Part shown: piece by piece, positions 6,752 to 13,686 of the stretch
Position numbering within the stretch: the first letter of the stretch is position 1
Layout: each line of letters opens with the position of its first letter
Assembly: GCA_937896505.1 (NCBI GenBank)
Contig: CALBNP010000075.1
Coordinates: 1 to 15,234, forward strand
DNA from: an uncultured Bacteroidales bacterium
Lineage (GTDB): Bacteria > Bacteroidota > Bacteroidia > Bacteroidales > F082
DNA length: 15,234 nucleotides
Reading direction: 5' to 3'
Translations under genes and position numbers: made by a program
The notes under the pieces: generated by a model
The model's input: the letters and a program-made list of their open reading frames with translations, nothing else
Database searches by the model: none
What the model was told of the DNA's origin: nothing

Positions 6752-7362
6752 CAGAACAAACCATTAAGTGAGGCTTCAATTCGGTCGATGACCGTACCCA
6801 AGTCCTCTGGATTTTCGAGTTCGAGGTTGTCGGTATCGATAATCAGCAACTTACCATCGTTATATTTGCTAATCCATTCCTCATAACGCTCATTCAGATT
6901 GGTCAGATAGCTGATGCTGATGGACTGTTCGAAGTCGCGATTACGCTTGGCGATATGTCGAATGAGCGTCGGCACCGAAGCACGAAGGTAAATCAGCAAA
7001 TCGGGCGGTTGGAGGAAGTTGGTCATCAGTTCGAACAAAGATTTGTAGTTTTCGAAATCACGCGTTTCCATGAGACCCATCGAATAGAGATTGGCGGCGA
7101 AGATGTTGGCATCTTCGTAGATGGTGCGGTCCTGAATCACATTCTCTCCGCTGTTTCGGATGTCCATCACCTGACGGAAGCGGCTGTTCAGAAAGAAGAT
7201 TTGGATGTTGAACGACCAGCGTTGCATGTCCTCATAGAAGCTATCCAAATAAGGATTATGCTCCACTTCCTCGTAATGAGGTTTCCAGTTGAAATGCTTG
7301 GCCAGCAAACGCGTCAGCGTAGTTTTGCCCGAACCTATATTTCCTGCTATTGCAATATGCAT
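6751..7362 (-). CDS. Deoxynucleoside kinase family protein
   Basis: The enzyme phosphorylates deoxynucleosides with a nucleoside triphosphate in salvage. The 203-residue length is typical of bacterial dAK/dGK/dCK-type kinases. The P-loop GNIGSGKT lies at 7-14, EEVEHNPYL (31-39) holds the conserved substrate-base glutamate region, IQDRTIYEDA (76-85) is the DRT/DRS motif, and the arginine-rich lid RHIAKRNRDFE lies at about 135-145. Sequence alone does not give the base preference. The ATG at 7362 directly begins the P-loop strand, so the start is secure. It is separated from the upstream permease gene by 77 bp; within this lies a one-mismatch -7 box on the minus strand (TAATTTCG, 7402-7395), but no -33 element is seen. 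The stop overlaps kdsB. Confidence 0.92.
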   Translation of the reverse strand: MHIAIAGNIGSGKTTLTRLLAKHFNWKPHYEEVEHNPYLDSFYEDMQRWSFNIQIFFLNSRFRQVMDIRNSGENVIQDRTIYEDANIFAANLYSMGLMETRDFENYKSLFELMTNFLQPPDLLIYLRASVPTLIRHIAKRNRDFEQSISISYLTNLNERYEEWISKYNDGKLLIIDTDNLELENPEDLGTVIDRIEASLNGLF

Positions 7363-7439
7363 GATTAAAGTTTTTGTTGAATAGAATTGAATGGCGAAAT
7401 TAAGAAAAACAACAAAACGAAACCTTTATGACATGAAAT

Positions 7440-8516
7440 TTATTTTGGGGCTTTTTTCAAAAGGTAAATTCCGAGGATGCAAAACATGAAATTCGGTGTC
7501 CAGGCAGCCATAAAGGGTGAGATATTGCCCGAAATTCCAAACGACTTGAAAATCTGCATGAAAAGGATGTATGAGAAAGCGATTACGATGCCCAAGCCCA
7601 AATGCATTCCCATGCCTCCTTTCATTTTTCGGCTCGACAAAGCCGCACCAATCAAGGTAAGGATGAGGATGGCTCCTGGCGAAGCCCAACGGCGTTGCAT
7701 CTCAATCTCGTAGACCTTCACGCCTTCGGTGCCTTTGCTTTTCATCTTCGCAATATGATCACGAAGTTCGAAATAATCCATCTCCTCATAGTCTTCCTTC
7801 ATCTGGTAGAAATCCGTTGGCACAAAATTGATGATAGTGTCCATCCTACGGCCTTGTTCAATCCATTCCGTTTCACCCTCAATATGGCGAATCGTATAAT
7901 TGTCAATTCTCCACTTGTTTGGCACTACGCTATCATGATAAACAATATCTGCCAAAAGTTTGTATTTCAAATCATTGCCTTCAAATTTTTCCCAACAGAA
8001 ACGATAGCCCAAATCCTTGCCAATGTTGTAGCCATCCACATAAACATATTCATCTTTCGCAATCTGGACATGATTGTTGTTCGTTGAACGGATAAGGCTC
8101 TCCATGTATTCGTTCTTGAAATTTCGACGTATCTCGTTAGTTTTAGGAATCAGGAAGTTACCAAAATAAAGAGACATAATGCCTAAAGTGCATGCGGCCA
8201 ATATATACGGATAAAGAAAACGCCAGAAGCTGACACCACTACTCAAAATGGCCACTACCTCGGAATGTGATGCCATTTTCGAAGTGAAAAACACTACAGC
8301 AATGAAAGTGAAAAGAAAAATAAACAGATTGATATAATATGGAATAGAGGTGACATAATACTCTAGAAGCACCTTATGCCAAGGAGCATTGTGCCTAAGA
8401 AATAAATCGAGGTTTTCGGAAAGGTCAAATACAATAACAATAACCACTAAAAGTGATATGGCCAGGAAAAATGTCCCGATGAACTTCTTGAATATATATA
8501 AATCTAATTTCTTCAT
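7440..8516 (-). CDS. LptF/LptG-family (YjgP/YjgQ) LPS export permease
   Basis: LptF and LptG form the inner-membrane permease of the Lpt ABC transporter that extracts LPS. The 358-residue protein begins with LDLYIFKKFIGTFF, the family's usual opening. It has six predicted membrane helices (about 12-30, 60-78, 101-123, 280-293, 304-322, 337-354) around a periplasmic region (about 125-275) that corresponds to the beta-jellyroll. The helix 3 region ASHSEVVAILSSGVSFWRFLYP (82-103) matches the conserved coupling loop, and RRWASPGAILILTLIGAALS (275-294) is the conserved helix 4 start. The start codon directly follows the tgt stop with no gap. Whether it is LptF or LptG cannot be decided; only one copy is in this window. 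Confidence 0.93.
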   Translation of the reverse strand: MKKLDLYIFKKFIGTFFLAISLLVVIVIVFDLSENLDLFLRHNAPWHKVLLEYYVTSIPYYINLFIFLFTFIAVVFFTSKMASHSEVVAILSSGVSFWRFLYPYILAACTLGIMSLYFGNFLIPKTNEIRRNFKNEYMESLIRSTNNNHVQIAKDEYVYVDGYNIGKDLGYRFCWEKFEGNDLKYKLLADIVYHDSVVPNKWRIDNYTIRHIEGETEWIEQGRRMDTIINFVPTDFYQMKEDYEEMDYFELRDHIAKMKSKGTEGVKVYEIEMQRRWASPGAILILTLIGAALSSRKMKGGMGMHLGLGIVIAFSYILFMQIFKSFGISGNISPFMAAWTPNFMFCILGIYLLKKAPK

Positions 8517-9647
8517 TTACAACCTTGTAGTAACTTTTACGAGCATCATGTTGCGCCATTCGGCGAAATCGCCAACGATGATGTGCTTGCGGGCTTCACG
8601 CACAAGCCAGAGATAAAAACCGATGTTGTGCAAACTGGCAATCATAGGTCCGAGCGACTCGCCCGAGACGAACAGATGACGCAAATAAGCCCTTGAATAT
8701 TGTGTATCCACGAAAGTTTCACCATTAGGATCGATAGGCGAAAAGTCGAATTTCCGCTTCTCGTTTTTCATGTTCATGATACCTTCCGAAGTGAAGAGCA
8801 TCCCATTGCGTCCGTTGCGCGTAGGCATAACGCAGTCGAACATATCTACGCCACGCGAGATGCCTTCCAAGATATTGGCTGGCGTACCCACACCCATGAG
8901 GTAACGTGGCTTGTCCTTCGGCAAAATGGTATTGACCAGTTCAATCATCTCATACATCTTCTCCGTTGGTTCTCCCACAGCCAAACCACCAATGGCGTTG
9001 CCGTCAGCATTCTTCGATGCAATGTATTCAGCCGATTTTTCACGCAAGTCGCGATAGACACAACCCTGGACGATAGGAAACAGCGACTGGTAATAGCCAT
9101 ACAATGGCTCGGTCTCAGAGAAACGCTTCACGCACCGGTCGAGCCAGCGATGGGTGCGTTCCATCGACTGCTTGGCATAATTATAATCGGCAGTGCCAGG
9201 CGTGCATTCGTCGAAAGCCATCATGATGTCGGCTCCGATGCTACGTTCGATGTCCATCACCCTTTCGGGAGTGAACATGTGCTTCGAGCCATCGATATGT
9301 GAGCGGAACTCGACTCCTTCTTCCTTCATCTTTCGGATTCCGGTCAGCGAAAACACCTGAAAGCCACCGCTATCCGTCAGAATCGGCCTATCCCAACCAT
9401 TGAATTTATGCAGTCCGCCAACAGATTCAAGCACTTCTAATCCTGGACGCAAATAGAGGTGATAGGTGTTGCCAAGAATGATTTGAGCTTTCACTTCATC
9501 CTTCACGTCACGGATATGACAAGCCTTCACGGTTCCAGCCGTACCGACAGGCATGAAAATCGGCGTTTCGATAGGGCCATGGTCAGTTTGCAGCACGCCA
9601 GCACGAGCTGAACTTTTGGGGTCGTTTGAGGTTATCGTGAACTTCAT
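8517..9647 (-). CDS. tgt: Queuine/preQ1 tRNA-guanine transglycosylase lacking zinc-site cysteines
   Basis: Tgt exchanges guanine-34 for preQ1 in GUN-anticodon tRNAs. With the start at 9647 the product has 376 residues and its first residues (MKFTITSNDP) align with the family start; an in-frame ATG at 9656 gives three extra residues. Motifs seen: HGPIETPIFMPVGT (23-36), ILTDSGGFQVFSL (89-101) with Asp92, PIVQGCVY (191-198), GGLAVGEP (220-227), YLMGVGTP (249-256) and MFDCVMPTRNGRNG (269-282) with the nucleophile Asp271. The usual zinc-binding Cys residues after this motif are absent: no Cys follows residue 272, and the corresponding stretch reads DPNGETFVDTQYSRAYLRHL; His340 is kept. The gene sits directly before lptF/G with no gap. 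Bacteroidota Tgt proteins are, to my recollection, often of this cysteine-less type. Confidence 0.95.
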   Translation of the reverse strand: MKFTITSNDPKSSARAGVLQTDHGPIETPIFMPVGTAGTVKACHIRDVKDEVKAQIILGNTYHLYLRPGLEVLESVGGLHKFNGWDRPILTDSGGFQVFSLTGIRKMKEEGVEFRSHIDGSKHMFTPERVMDIERSIGADIMMAFDECTPGTADYNYAKQSMERTHRWLDRCVKRFSETEPLYGYYQSLFPIVQGCVYRDLREKSAEYIASKNADGNAIGGLAVGEPTEKMYEMIELVNTILPKDKPRYLMGVGTPANILEGISRGVDMFDCVMPTRNGRNGMLFTSEGIMNMKNEKRKFDFSPIDPNGETFVDTQYSRAYLRHLFVSGESLGPMIASLHNIGFYLWLVREARKHIIVGDFAEWRNMMLVKVTTRL

Positions 9648-9667
9648 CTGATTCATTTTGCCGCCAT

Positions 9668-10240
9668 TTATAGTTTTTTCCACTCGATTTTGGCATATTT
9701 CACGCCAATCGGATTGCATTCTTGCGAGCTGACGGTTGTCTCACCATTCTTGATTTCATACTCAGCCTTCACAAAATGGAACATATCCAATCCGACAGGA
9801 ACTTTCTCAAATTCAAAGACATATCGAACAGCTTCGCCTACTGGCAATGCTTTTTCCTTGTCATAGCTTTCTGCAAAAGCACCTTCAAAAAGATTTCCTT
9901 TCATATCAACGGCACGCAAGCAAAGGTTTTCACCACAATTCTTTCCGAAATCAATCATGACCGAATCGTTTTTAGCCGTTGCCTCAACTGTGACACTCAC
10001 TTTGCCCGTCAACGAATCGCCGACACACGACACAAAGGAGAAAGCCAAGAATGGATAGATCTTTCCATCAACCAACATGGTCGTCTGACTGAGGACAGCG
10101 TTCGTATTCTTTCCAGCCTTAGGAATAGCTACTTGCTTGCCATTCACCGATTTAGCTCGCATATTAATGTTTTTCGTTTGGGCAAAACCAGTCGCCGAAA
10201 CGAAAAGCGCCATTAGCAACACAAATGCAGATTTCTTCAT
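9668..10240 (-). CDS. Secreted protein of unknown function
   Basis: The protein has 190 residues. The N-terminus KKSAFVLLMALFVSATGFA is a typical Sec signal peptide with likely cleavage after FA (about 20, before Gln). There is no lipobox cysteine, so it is predicted periplasmic or exported rather than a lipoprotein. Four cysteines are present in the mature part (VSCVGD, KNCGENLC, SQECNP), so disulphides are possible. The rest is beta-rich, for example VSVTVEATA and YVFEFEKVPVG, with no family motif that I recognise. It is the first gene of the probable operon leading to tgt, whose start is about 20 bp downstream. A perfect -7 box lies 21 bp upstream of the ATG. Confidence 0.75.
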   Translation of the reverse strand: MKKSAFVLLMALFVSATGFAQTKNINMRAKSVNGKQVAIPKAGKNTNAVLSQTTMLVDGKIYPFLAFSFVSCVGDSLTGKVSVTVEATAKNDSVMIDFGKNCGENLCLRAVDMKGNLFEGAFAESYDKEKALPVGEAVRYVFEFEKVPVGLDMFHFVKAEYEIKNGETTVSSQECNPIGVKYAKIEWKKL

Positions 10241-10260
10241 TGCAAATTGATTTTAGGCTG

Positions 10261-10268
10261 CAAAAATA
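10261..10268 (-). promoter_or_regulatory. -7 box for the secreted protein-tgt-lptF/G operon
   Basis: The minus strand reads TATTTTTG, an exact TAnnTTTG match 21 bp upstream of the ATG at 10240. No TTG is seen 19-21 bp upstream (the region is TGC/CAAAT on the minus strand). It is back-to-back with the -7 box of the glycosyltransferase gene. Confidence 0.6.
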
Positions 10269-10282
10269 AGCAAAATCTTTCC

Positions 10283-10290
10283 TATATTTG
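10283..10290 (+). promoter_or_regulatory. -7 box for the glycosyltransferase gene
   Basis: TATATTTG matches TAnnTTTG exactly, 23 bp upstream of the ATG at 10314. The expected -33 position reads GGCTGC, a poor match. Only 14 bp separate it from the oppositely oriented box at 10261-10268. Confidence 0.6.
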
Positions 10291-10301
10291 CACTTCATTG
10301 A

Positions 10302-10307
10302 AAGGAG
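10302..10307 (+). promoter_or_regulatory. Strong Shine-Dalgarno sequence before the glycosyltransferase gene
   Basis: AAGGAG ends 6 nt before the ATG at 10314, an ideal ribosome binding site. Other genes in this window have AT-rich leaders without one, as is usual in Bacteroidota, so this one stands out and also fixes the start. Confidence 0.7.
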
Positions 10308-10313
10308 TGTAAT

Positions 10314-11477
10314 ATGCAAATCAGTTTTTCAAATAATATATTAAGTATCATTATCTTAATCGTTTTCGGCCTCACGCTCGTCATCCAGTTGGTGTATCAT
10401 TGGCTGGTTTTTTCGAAAGTCGCTTTCTACAAGAAGAACCGACGTTCAAAGACCGACGACGAACTTGAACCCGTTTCCATTGTGCTTTGGACACGCGACT
10501 CCTACGAATACCTCATGGAGTTGTTGCCCCTCTTGCTGAAACAGGATTACCCTGATTTTGAAATTGTTGTGGTGAACGATTGTTCGGAAGACGGCACCGA
10601 AGACTATCTGAAAGACTTGGAAAGAATCGAGCCAAAAGTGAAACCCGTTTTGCTCCATCAGCATCTTAACTTCTTCAATGGTAAGAAGTTCCCGCTTTCG
10701 ATGGGCATCAAGTCGGCGAAAAACGACCTGCTCATCTTCACCGATGTGAACTGCCGCCCCGACACCGACAAATGGCTGCGCAACGTGGTGGACTGCTACA
10801 AACGCAACACCGAAGTCGTCATCGGCTACTGCCCAATGATGTTCAAGAAAGGATTGCTCAACCGAATCATGCGCTTCGATTGCATCCAGCAAGGACTTCT
10901 TTATCTTTCATCAGCCCTGAACGGGAAGCCTTACAGGGGCACAGGAAAAAACTTATCATATCGCAAAGAGTTGTTCTACAGAAATAAAGGATTCACTTCG
11001 CACTACACGACATCAGTTGGCGACGACGACTTATTCATCAGTCAAGTGGCCACCAAGAAGAACACCGAAGTGCTGATTGATGCCGACAACGCTGTCCGCA
11101 CCATTCCAACCAATAGTTTCGGCCTTTGGATGCACCAAAAAAGTAGCCGTTATTCCACCATTCCACAATACGATGTGCGCGCCAAGGTCTCACAAGGCAT
11201 TTTCTTGTGGTCGCAGTTCTTGTTCTATGCCTCGTTCATCGCCTTACTGTGCTTGCCACATGCTTTCGACCTCTCAATCGGTGCCATTTATTACATTCCG
11301 ATTCTCGCCGTTTTCTTCTTGTTGCGCTTTGGCACACAGATGTTTATCTACCACAAAACATCGAAACGTTTGGGCGAGAAAGGCCTTCTTCCAGGATTGA
11401 TTGTTTACGACTTGCTTCTCACCATCCTTTCTCCACTCCAACGTCTGATGGGAAGAATGAAAATTGGTGTGGAATAA
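10314..11477 (+). CDS. Membrane-anchored family 2 glycosyltransferase
   Basis: The protein has 387 residues. It transfers a sugar from a nucleotide sugar to an unknown acceptor at the inner membrane. An N-terminal helix (about 9-31) is followed by the GT2 catalytic domain: VSIVLWTRDSYEYL (54-67), FEIVVVNDCSEDGT (82-95) with nucleotide-binding acids, the DxD-type site LLIFTDVNCRPD (139-150), SVGDDDLF (234-241) with the probable catalytic base, and HQKSSRYS (274-281), which resembles the (Q/R)xxRW motif. C-terminal hydrophobic segments lie at about 296-316, 322-345 and 359-378, so the domain is bracketed by membrane segments. Substrate and polymer are unknown; a cell-surface polysaccharide or glycolipid is inferred. 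It stands alone, with its own promoter box and a strong Shine-Dalgarno sequence. Confidence 0.9.
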   Translation: MQISFSNNILSIIILIVFGLTLVIQLVYHWLVFSKVAFYKKNRRSKTDDELEPVSIVLWTRDSYEYLMELLPLLLKQDYPDFEIVVVNDCSEDGTEDYLKDLERIEPKVKPVLLHQHLNFFNGKKFPLSMGIKSAKNDLLIFTDVNCRPDTDKWLRNVVDCYKRNTEVVIGYCPMMFKKGLLNRIMRFDCIQQGLLYLSSALNGKPYRGTGKNLSYRKELFYRNKGFTSHYTTSVGDDDLFISQVATKKNTEVLIDADNAVRTIPTNSFGLWMHQKSSRYSTIPQYDVRAKVSQGIFLWSQFLFYASFIALLCLPHAFDLSIGAIYYIPILAVFFLLRFGTQMFIYHKTSKRLGEKGLLPGLIVYDLLLTILSPLQRLMGRMKIGVE

Positions 11478-11479
11478 TA

Positions 11480-11511
11480 ATGAAGGCCACCTCGTTTGAG
11501 GTAGCCTTCAT
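11480..11511. terminator. Hairpin between convergent glycosyltransferase and rny genes
   Basis: ATGAAGGC (11480-11487) plus ACCTC pairs with GAGGT plus GCCTTCAT (11498-11511) around a GTTT loop, with one C-A mismatch: 13 base pairs in total. It begins two bases after the glycosyltransferase stop and lies 30 bp from the rny stop. There is no clear T-tract on either side, so it may terminate weakly or act mainly as an RNA 3'-end stabiliser. Confidence 0.6.
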
Positions 11512-11540
11512 CATCAAATAAACTTTTCTCGTTTCAATTC

Positions 11541-13106
11541 TTACTTCGCATAACTCACAGCGCGAGTTTCGCGGATGACCGTAATCTTGATTTGGCCAGG
11601 ATAGGTCATCTCGGTCTGGATTTGCTTCGAAAGGTCGTAAGCAATACGGTCGGCCTCGGCATCGCTCACCTTGTCGGCACCCACGATGACGCGCAGTTCG
11701 CGGCCAGCCTGAATAGCGTAGGTCTTAACAACACCTTGATATGACATGGCCATATCTTCGAGCTTGTTCAAACGCTGGATGTAAGCCTCGACAACTTCGC
11801 GGCGAGCGCCTGGACGAGCGCCTGAGATGGCATCGCACACCTGAACGATAGGTGAAATCAGGTTGTCCATCTCGATTTCATCGTGGTGGGCACCGATAGC
11901 ATTGCAGATGTCTGGCTTTTCCTTGAACTTCTCGGCCACCTTCATACCCAAGATGGCGTGTGGCAATTCGTCTTCGTTTTCAGCCACCTTACCAAGGTCG
12001 TGGAGCAAACCTGCACGCTTGGCAGCCTTCGGATTCAAGCCCAATTCAGCAGCCATAGTCGAGCACAACTTAGCCGTTTCGACGGAGTGTTGCAGCAGGT
12101 TCTGTCCGTAGGACGAACGATATTTCATGCGGCCAATCATCTTGATCAAATCAGGAGCCATGTTGTGCAGACCGAGGTCGATGACGGTGCGTTTACCTGT
12201 CTCGATGATTTCCTGTTCCACTTGCTTTTCAACCTTGTGGACCACCTCTTCGATACGGGCGGGGTGAATACGGCCGTCGGTGACGAGCTTCTGCAACGAG
12301 AGGCGTGCAATTTCGCGGCGGATAGGATCGAAGCCAGAGATGAGGATGGCATCTGGACTATCGTCGATGATGATTTCAACTCCTGTAAGCGATTCAAGAG
12401 CGCGGATGTTACGACCTTCACGGCCAATGATGCGACCCTTGATTTCGTCATTTTCGATATTGAACACGCTGACTGTGTTTTCGATAGCCACTTCAGCAGC
12501 AGTGCGTTGAATGGTCTCGAGGACGATTTTCTTTGCGGTTTGGTTAGCGCTCATCTTGGCGTCTTCTGTGATTTCCTTCACATAGACCATAGCCTCGGCT
12601 TGAGCGTCTTCTTTGATAAGTTCCACAAGTTGGTCTTTGGCTTCCTTAGCCGACAATCCTGAGATGGATTCCAGTTTCTTGGATTCCTCTTCATAAATCT
12701 TATCCAACTCGGCCTTACGCTTTGTCAACGATTCTTGCTGAGCGTCAATGCGTTGCTGTGCAGCTTGCACTTCTTTTGCCTTGCGCAGCACTTCATCCTT
12801 CTGTTGGTTCACCTGTTGTTGCAACTGGTTCACCTTGTTTTCGTTCTTCTGAATCTCGCGTTTCTTTTCGCCCGTGGTCTTTTCGAATTCGTTCTTCATT
12901 TCAAGGAATTTCTCCTTGGCTTGCAGGATACGTTCTTTCTTGATGACTTCGGCCTTTTCCTTCGATTCTTCGAGATAAGCATCAGCTTCTTTGGTGACTG
13001 CCTTACGCAGTGCTGTGGATGTGACGAGATACCCAACTGCAAGGCCCACAACCAAAGCCACTGCAGCGATAATAATCGATAATGTAGGGATACTGAGTAA
13101 TAACAT
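11541..13106 (-). CDS. rny: Ribonuclease Y
   Basis: RNase Y is a membrane-bound endoribonuclease that starts mRNA decay. Using the ATG at 13106, the 521-residue protein has the usual length and order: an N-terminal transmembrane helix (about 8-28), a long coiled coil rich in Glu/Lys/Gln (about 35-200), a KH domain with GRIIGREGRN (224-233) and IIIDDSPD (245-252), and an HD domain whose HD pair lies in AGLLHDLGKV (365-374), with HHDE at 407-410. The C-terminus PGQIKITVIRETRA is typical of the family. An in-frame ATG at 13238 exists, but the extension would lie inside the ncRNA and does not resemble the family. The gene follows zapA and the putative 6S RNA on the same strand; whether it has its own promoter is unclear. 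Confidence 0.97.
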   Translation of the reverse strand: MLLLSIPTLSIIIAAVALVVGLAVGYLVTSTALRKAVTKEADAYLEESKEKAEVIKKERILQAKEKFLEMKNEFEKTTGEKKREIQKNENKVNQLQQQVNQQKDEVLRKAKEVQAAQQRIDAQQESLTKRKAELDKIYEEESKKLESISGLSAKEAKDQLVELIKEDAQAEAMVYVKEITEDAKMSANQTAKKIVLETIQRTAAEVAIENTVSVFNIENDEIKGRIIGREGRNIRALESLTGVEIIIDDSPDAILISGFDPIRREIARLSLQKLVTDGRIHPARIEEVVHKVEKQVEQEIIETGKRTVIDLGLHNMAPDLIKMIGRMKYRSSYGQNLLQHSVETAKLCSTMAAELGLNPKAAKRAGLLHDLGKVAENEDELPHAILGMKVAEKFKEKPDICNAIGAHHDEIEMDNLISPIVQVCDAISGARPGARREVVEAYIQRLNKLEDMAMSYQGVVKTYAIQAGRELRVIVGADKVSDAEADRIAYDLSKQIQTEMTYPGQIKITVIRETRAVSYAK

Positions 13107-13143
13107 TTTAACTCTGTTTTTACCCGAAAATGAGGAATAAACG

Positions 13144-13340
13144 AAAAAGATACTGCCTACCCAACGAGATACGCGTAAACTCGAAAAGATACGCTTATGG
13201 CCACCGTCTCCCGCAAACGTCCACCGGTGCCGAAGCACTTCCCCGAAGGGAATGAGGCCTGTTTTTGAAAAGCACGAGTAAACCGAATGATGTGTTTGAT
13301 AATGTTGAGTTTACCAGATGCGATGGGCTGACAGTATCAT
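13144..13340 (-). ncRNA. ssrS: Putative 6S RNA (ssrS) between zapA and rny
   Basis: This stretch of about 195 nt has no conserved ORF and lies directly after zapA, a neighbourhood known for ssrS in other bacteria. On the minus strand GATACTG (13338-13332) pairs with CAGTATC (13155-13149). The helix continues inward as TCxGCCCAxCG with CGxTGGGTxGG (G-U pairs, two mismatches), and after a 6x8 internal loop as GTAAACTC (13314-13307) with GAGTTTAC (13182-13175). A large bubble follows, then a distal domain with two UUCG-capped hairpins (TTCCC-TTCG-GGGAA and GTGC-TTCG-GCAC). The closing stem is followed by TTTTT. 6S RNA binds housekeeping RNA polymerase by imitating an open promoter. Ends are estimated from the stem. 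A weak -7-like box (GCTCTTTG, 13353-13346) lies upstream; transcription from the operon promoter with processing is the alternative. Confidence 0.72.
13184..13217 (-). other. Promoter-like sequence inside the putative 6S RNA
   Basis: On the minus strand TTTG (13217-13214) is followed after 22 nt by TATCTTTT (13191-13184), seven of eight bases of TAnnTTTG being matched. In the folded RNA the latter lies on the 3' strand of the central bubble, next to the closing stem, which is where a non-template -10 equivalent belongs in 6S RNA. Confidence 0.5.
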
Positions 13341-13378
13341 ATTTTCAAAGAGCGATGTCCCTTTCAATCACTGCGGGA

Positions 13379-13663
13379 TTATTGTTGTTCGCTCAGCAAA
13401 TCGTTCAATTCGTTCAGCTTGCGTTCCAGATGTTGATCCTTAAAGGCGGCTTCAGATTCATATTTCACTGCGGAAGTGGCAAATTGCAAGGCTGTCATCG
13501 CCAAAAGATCCTGCACATCCTTGAAATCGTAATGCCTTGAATACGACTTCACACGATCGTTGATGAGGCTTGCCGCTTTCCTGACTTTCTGTTCATCGGA
13601 GCGGGCCACCGTCAAGCGGTAGGGCTTGTCCACGATGGTGATATTGATTACGATTTCATCCAT
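13379..13663 (-). CDS. zapA: Cell division protein ZapA
   Basis: ZapA binds and bundles FtsZ filaments at the division ring in the cytoplasm. The 94-residue protein has the ZapA pattern: an N-terminal beta hairpin IVINITIVDKPYRLTV (4-19), a helix EQKVRKAASLINDRVKSY (24-41) where ZapA proteins usually read E..(L/V)R.AA..(I/L)N, then DLLAMTALQFATSAVKYES (52-70) and a C-terminal coiled coil ending in LNDLLSEQQ. It starts 23 bp after the small coiled-coil gene and is followed by the putative 6S RNA. The length and neighbour support the call. Confidence 0.9.
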   Translation of the reverse strand: MDEIVINITIVDKPYRLTVARSDEQKVRKAASLINDRVKSYSRHYDFKDVQDLLAMTALQFATSAVKYESEAAFKDQHLERKLNELNDLLSEQQ

Positions 13664-13686
13664 CTCTCCGACTTCCTTTTATCTGA

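Noticed and set aside
8700..9302. Open frame of 200 codons opposite tgt
   Set aside because: Antisense to the conserved catalytic region of Tgt; composition is His-rich as expected of a reverse-strand shadow.
11883..12662. Long open frame (259 codons) on the plus strand opposite rny
   Set aside because: It lies wholly antisense to the KH and coiled-coil region of a well-conserved gene, has no promoter or ribosome site and no recognisable domain; it is a codon-bias shadow.
13145..13199. Three copies of a GTATCT element (GCGTATCTTTTC, GCGTATCTCG, CAGTATCTTTTTC) as a tandem repeat or rny promoters
   Set aside because: Spacing is irregular, no TTG lies at the correct distance from the third copy, and two copies are explained by helix or bubble positions in the proposed RNA.
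13107..13238. N-terminal extension of rny to the ATG at 13238
   Set aside because: The extra 44 residues are not membrane- or family-like and lie inside the structured RNA; the ATG at 13106 leads directly into the expected transmembrane helix.
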